NCBI GenBank assembly: GCA_021199135.1
Contig: JAJQIQ010000177.1
Span: forward strand, 1 to 10,245
DNA from: Clostridiales bacterium
GTDB taxonomy: Bacteria > Bacillota > Clostridia > Lachnospirales > Lachnospiraceae
DNA: 10,245 bases
Reading direction: 5' to 3'
Below, piece by piece: positions 7,220 through 10,245 of the stretch. Numbering within the stretch: the stretch's first letter is position 1; the number at the start of each line of letters is the position of its first letter. The notes beneath the pieces are model-generated. The model had not been told where the DNA came from and searched no databases. It worked only from the letters and a program-made list of their open reading frames with translations. The position numbers and the translations under genes are program-made.

Positions 7220-8938
7220 ATGCGAAAAAGAATACTGAGCCTTATCCTTATCATTTCAATGATTTTGCTCGTCCCGCTGCCCTCCGTTACGGTGCAGGCG
7301 AAGACGACAGAGATGAATATCTATGCGATGTACCTCGACTCCGAGGACAAAGGCGATTCCGCCTTGATCGAGTCTGAGGGCAAATATCTTCTCATCGACA
7401 TCGGATGCTCTACTTCGGTTCCCGCCATCATCAGTCAACTGCAGGAGCTTGGGGTGACCAAGGTGAGCATACTGTTTAGCCACCTGCACACCGACCACAT
7501 AGGAGCGTCCTCCGATGACATCCTCTCAGGCCTGAAGCAACTCACGGCAGCTGGAATCATCATAGATACCCTGTACCTTCCGGATCCGTCGCTTGTGCCG
7601 CTATCCACTACATACCCAGCGCGCTACGTACAGCTCAGGACATACATCTCATCGCTCGGATATGGGACAATCAAGTACCTCGGCCTCGGCGACACTGTCA
7701 CGGTCGGCGACGCAAGCGGAAAGGTCATCGGGCCAGTCGACGTCTCCGCAGCCTCAGGGTCAGGGAGCAGCGACTCCGATGATGCAGAGGAAGAGGAGGA
7801 GGAAGAGGATGAGGATGACGGCTCTTCCGACACGTCCACCCGTTACGAGAACAATTGCTCCCTGGCGATGATTTTCACCTGCGGCAGCACACGCTATTTC
7901 ACCGCAGGCGACTGCTACGGAGACGAGGCGGCCGCACTTGTCGCCGCATACGGCTCCGACTTAAAATGCGACATCATGAAGCTGTGCCACCACGGCATCG
8001 GCACCGGCAACTCCGAGGATCTCCTCGCCGCCGTGCAGCCCACCTATTCATTCGCGCCGAACACCGGCGTGGCCACATTAAAGACGAACGGAAAATGGCG
8101 CACATCGGGCGCAATCAAGCGCGCCAGCAAATATGGCATGGTCTACCTAGTCGGGCAGGAGGAGCAAACCCTGATATACCATGTCAAAAACGACGATATT
8201 ACCCTGTACGAGGGAAGCAGCATAGCCAATGGAACGATGCTTTCCGGCTGGCAACAGTTCTACGGCGCGGACGGCCTGCACCGCCAGTATGACCTCTATT
8301 ACTTCGACGAGGCCGGCAAGCCGCTCACCGGCATACAGCAGATTGACAGCGTCATTTACTCCTTCGGCACTGGCGGCGCGATGGAGTACGGCGATTACAG
8401 CACCTTAACCGGCGAGTACCTAGGCTGGACGACCGACGAGAACGGCAAGCGATATTTCAAGCTCACCGGTGACGGCCTGCGCGCCTCTCTCACCATCGGC
8501 TTCGCCAAGATAGATGGAAGCCGCTATTACTTCGATGAGGACGGCTACTGCCTGATGAACACCTCGGAGGATGGCAGCTCATACGCTCTGATGGAGATTG
8601 ACTCTGAATACTACATGATCAACCGCCTGGGCAAAATAATATGCAGCAGCTGGATGGAGACCGATGATGAGGAAGACATGTACTTTAATTCCAAAGGGAA
8701 GATGATCCGCGGCCGGCGCAAAAAAATAGACGGGGTCAAATATTACTTTGACGAGAACGGCATCATGCAGACCGATAAAATAATCCAGATAAACAACAAA
8801 AAATTTTACTTTGACGCCGACGGACAGCTTGTCTGCGACCAGGAAGTCGTACTGAATGGAGTCACCTACTACAGCAATTCCAATGGTGTACTCCACATCG
8901 TTGAAATGATGGGGGTTAGGCAAATAATTAATTCTTGA
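7220..8938 (+). CDS. secreted metallo-beta-lactamase-fold (ComEC-like) protein with C-terminal cell-wall-binding repeats
   Basis: A 572-aa exported protein. It has a signal peptide (basic MRKR, hydrophobic 5-22, likely cleavage after VQA at 25-27), a metallo-beta-lactamase domain (about 30-325), and eight or nine YG-type repeats (about 343-560; for example KIDGSRYYFDEDG, KIDGVKYYFDENG, QINNKKFYFDADG). Metal-site motifs are SHLHTDHIG (87-95), TAGDC (228-232) and KLCHHG (254-259), with NNCSL (211-215) as in ComEC-type domains. Between these lies a Ser/Asp/Glu-rich insertion (about 179-206). The expected third-motif histidine is missing: there is no His from 94 to 256. The overall layout resembles pneumococcal Pce/CbpE, a phosphorylcholine esterase that trims wall choline. 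However, the repeats here hold few tryptophans, so choline binding is doubtful. The substrate is unknown; hydrolysis of a phosphoester on a surface polymer is an inference. Confidence 0.87.
   Translation: MRKRILSLILIISMILLVPLPSVTVQAKTTEMNIYAMYLDSEDKGDSALIESEGKYLLIDIGCSTSVPAIISQLQELGVTKVSILFSHLHTDHIGASSDDILSGLKQLTAAGIIIDTLYLPDPSLVPLSTTYPARYVQLRTYISSLGYGTIKYLGLGDTVTVGDASGKVIGPVDVSAASGSGSSDSDDAEEEEEEEDEDDGSSDTSTRYENNCSLAMIFTCGSTRYFTAGDCYGDEAAALVAAYGSDLKCDIMKLCHHGIGTGNSEDLLAAVQPTYSFAPNTGVATLKTNGKWRTSGAIKRASKYGMVYLVGQEEQTLIYHVKNDDITLYEGSSIANGTMLSGWQQFYGADGLHRQYDLYYFDEAGKPLTGIQQIDSVIYSFGTGGAMEYGDYSTLTGEYLGWTTDENGKRYFKLTGDGLRASLTIGFAKIDGSRYYFDEDGYCLMNTSEDGSSYALMEIDSEYYMINRLGKIICSSWMETDDEEDMYFNSKGKMIRGRRKKIDGVKYYFDENGIMQTDKIIQINNKKFYFDADGQLVCDQEVVLNGVTYYSNSNGVLHIVEMMGVRQIINS
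7757..7837 (+). repeat. low-complexity acidic codon tract inside the MBL domain
   Basis: This part of the gene encodes a Gly/Ser run followed by about twelve Glu/Asp residues (GAG/GAA/GAT codons), then Ser/Thr. It is a purine-rich simple-sequence insertion between two core strands of the fold, probably a surface loop, and could vary in length by slippage. Confidence 0.7.
8246..8899 (+). repeat. tandem cell-wall-binding (YG-type) repeats, coding
   Basis: Residues about 343-560 of the secreted MBL protein contain eight or nine degenerate units of roughly 20 residues. The core of each is an aromatic pair, then F-D/N-x-x-G and a hydrophobic residue, for example YYFDEAG, YYFDEDG, MYFNSKG, YYFDENG, FYFDADG and YYSNSNG. 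Such units form beta-hairpin solenoids that bind choline, glucans or other wall polymers. Only W344, W403 and W478 occur here. Confidence 0.8.
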
Positions 8939-9979
8939 TTATACTTTTCCCATCCACTCCATCATCCTCATATATGCCTCGGTGAGCCCGACGTGCGGCT
9001 CCCAGCCCAGTGCGCGCATCTTCGAGGAGTCAAGCCACATCCTCACCGGCGGCGCGTACCCAAAATCCGCACCCTCGGGGATGTCGATGGCAACTTTTAT
9101 CGCATCCCCGGCGATGTCGTGCGCCACGAGCTGGGCCATCTGCCGTATCGTGACGTGGCTCGCCTCGTTTGAGACGTTGTAGGCCTCGCCCGGCTCGCCC
9201 TTCACGAGAAGCATCAGTATCGCCGCGACCGCGTCCGCCGTGTAGACGTAATTTCCCTCCGACTCGCCGGTAGTGTGGAGCACTATGTCCTCCCCCGCCA
9301 TGGCACTGCGCGCAAACTGCGCGAAGACGCGGTTCTCGCCCGGGAGGATCCCCGCGCCGAAGGTCTGCGCGAGCCGCGCAGATTTCACGTCAAGCCCGTA
9401 CTGCGAGGCGTAGGCCGTGCACATGCACTCGCACATCCGCTTCCCCTCCGGGTAGCAGCTGCGGACCGCCCCGACATCCACTAGCCCTAAGTCTTTCTCG
9501 GCGGTCTTCCCCTCCGAATCCGGCTGCCCGTAAATCTCCATCGAAGAAATGTATGCAAAGGACTTCACTTTTTTTCTCACGGCAAGCTCGAGCATCGCGC
9601 GGGTTCCGTTTATCGCGGTGTCTATCGTCCCTACCGGATCCGTCACCATCTGCTTTGAGGCGGTCACCGCCGCCGCGTGGACTATGAAGTCGCAGTCGCC
9701 TTCAATATCGATCTTTCCCGCTGACAGGTCTGCCACGCAAAACGAGAGGGCATCGCTTTCCTCGCCCAGAATCCGCCTCGCCTTGTCCACATCGCGGACG
9801 ACGGCAATGACGGAAAGCCCCAAGTCGTGCGCCCCATTGCAATACAGGAGCGTACGGACCACGAGCGAACCCACAAGGCCGGTCGCCCCGGTCACAACGA
9901 AGGTCTTTCCGCGGAATTCGTCCCACGGGAGAGCCAGCGCCGCGACGTATTCAAAATCCTCCTCAAGCACGTTTCCCAT
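8939..9979 (-). CDS. NAD(P)-dependent sugar-nucleotide epimerase/dehydratase (extended SDR family)
   Basis: A 346-aa cytosolic enzyme expected to modify a nucleotide-linked sugar or polyol. The Rossmann motif TGATGLVGS is at residues 30-38, DFIVHAAAV at 97-105, YISSMEIYG at 143-151 and the catalytic YPEGK at 176-180, followed by RLAQTFGAG (202-210) and EAYNVSNE (265-272). These are extended-SDR features; length is normal. The start is ambiguous: GTG at 9982 and ATG at 9979 lie side by side (GTGATG). I prefer the ATG because GGAGG is seven bases before it but only four before the GTG. The start overlaps the stop of the upstream cytidylyltransferase gene, so the pair is an operon. Its stop codon directly abuts that of the convergent MBL gene. 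The exact substrate cannot be read from sequence; pairing with an IspD/TarI-like enzyme suggests a CDP-linked precursor. Confidence 0.87.
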   Translation of the reverse strand: MGNVLEEDFEYVAALALPWDEFRGKTFVVTGATGLVGSLVVRTLLYCNGAHDLGLSVIAVVRDVDKARRILGEESDALSFCVADLSAGKIDIEGDCDFIVHAAAVTASKQMVTDPVGTIDTAINGTRAMLELAVRKKVKSFAYISSMEIYGQPDSEGKTAEKDLGLVDVGAVRSCYPEGKRMCECMCTAYASQYGLDVKSARLAQTFGAGILPGENRVFAQFARSAMAGEDIVLHTTGESEGNYVYTADAVAAILMLLVKGEPGEAYNVSNEASHVTIRQMAQLVAHDIAGDAIKVAIDIPEGADFGYAPPVRMWLDSSKMRALGWEPHVGLTEAYMRMMEWMGKV

Positions 9980-10245
9980 CACTGTTCCTCCAGCCCATAG
10001 ATCTGCGCTTCCTCCTTCGCGTCGAGAAGGGCGCGCATCGTGTAGAAGTCGTCCGGCGTCGTGATCTTTATGTTCTCCTGCGGTCCCTCGATGAGGTAGA
10101 GCTTTTTCCCATAGTGCTGCATCATCGAGCAGCAGTCTATGAAGTCATCGCGCCCCTCGGAGACCGCCTTTCGGTGTGCGCTTATGATCTCGTCGAGATA
10201 GAAGCTCTGCGGTGCGCGCGCGAGCCTCGTGTCGTCGCGCCTCGG
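9979..10245 (-). CDS. IspD/TarI-like cytidylyltransferase, C-terminal part (5' end outside window)
   Basis: The last 88 codons of a gene entering from the right edge. The protein fragment reads RAPQSFYLDEI, then AHRKAVSEG, FIDCCSMMQHYG, KLYLIEGPQ and ENIKITTPDDF, matching the C-terminal half of IspD-family enzymes: the (T/A)PQ-F motif, the acidic loop before the glycine, and NIKIT-P-D. The family includes IspD itself (isoprenoid precursor) and TarI-type enzymes making CDP-ribitol or related CDP-polyols for teichoic acids and capsules. The overlap with a downstream epimerase/dehydratase and the surrounding envelope genes favour the TarI-like role. The N-terminal CTP-binding loop, which would help, is not in the window. 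Its stop (TGA, 9979-9981) overlaps the next start. Confidence 0.85.
   Translation of the reverse strand, partial: PRRDDTRLARAPQSFYLDEIISAHRKAVSEGRDDFIDCCSMMQHYGKKLYLIEGPQENIKITTPDDFYTMRALLDAKEEAQIYGLEEQ

Noticed and set aside
7220..8938. Reading the MBL protein as a DNA-uptake ComEC protein
   Set aside because: It lacks the multi-pass competence membrane domain; it has a signal peptide and wall-binding repeats instead, so it is a secreted protein with only the MBL domain in common.
8904..8975. ATGATGG and CCATCAT inverted repeat around the convergent junction
   Set aside because: The arms are only seven bases, mixed GC/AT, with a loop of more than 40 bases and no T run, and both arms are explained by coding sequence.

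Overview
The window looks like part of a cell-envelope glycan locus from a Gram-positive bacterium, most likely a Firmicute of the Lachnospiraceae/Clostridia type. The evidence is two LytR-CpsA-Psr (LCP) wall-polymer ligases, a secreted protein ending in YG-type cell-wall-binding repeats, purine-rich Shine-Dalgarno sites (GGAGG-like), GTG and TTG starts, and sigma-A-like promoters. Base composition is moderately GC-rich in coding DNA by eye. The genus cannot be fixed from the sequence alone.

Left block (1-3653, minus strand, read right to left). A long-form phosphoglucomutase/phosphomannomutase (574 aa) is followed with an 8-bp overlap by a single-pass LCP protein (373 aa, TTG start, poly-lysine N-terminus). 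After 16 bp comes a UDPGP/UAP1-type nucleotidyltransferase that runs off the left edge. The tight packing says operon: make a sugar-1-phosphate, activate it with UTP, and attach a finished polymer outside the cell.

Divergent control region (3654-3838). It holds two back-to-back sigma-A-like promoters and a perfect 12-bp palindrome over the -35 of the leftward one.

Middle block (3839-8938, plus strand). A CpsA-like LCP protein with three membrane segments and an extra extracytoplasmic domain (533 aa) overlaps by 4 bp with a polysaccharide pyruvyl transferase family protein (578 aa) carrying an additional C-terminal module. After a 46-bp AT-rich gap comes a secreted metallo-beta-lactamase-fold (ComEC-like) protein with about eight or nine wall-binding repeats (572 aa), an architecture like pneumococcal Pce/CbpE.

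Right block (8939-10245, minus strand). The end of an IspD/TarI-like cytidylyltransferase overlaps an NAD(P)-dependent epimerase/dehydratase, as in teichoic-acid-type or capsule precursor operons. The epimerase gene abuts the wall-binding gene tail to tail with no bases between the stop codons.

There are no RNA genes, mobile elements, CRISPR arrays or attachment sites that I can support. The most interesting items are the Pce-like wall-bound hydrolase with an altered metal site and acidic insertion, the C-terminal module of the pyruvyl transferase, and the divergent pair of LCP ligases with a shared control region.
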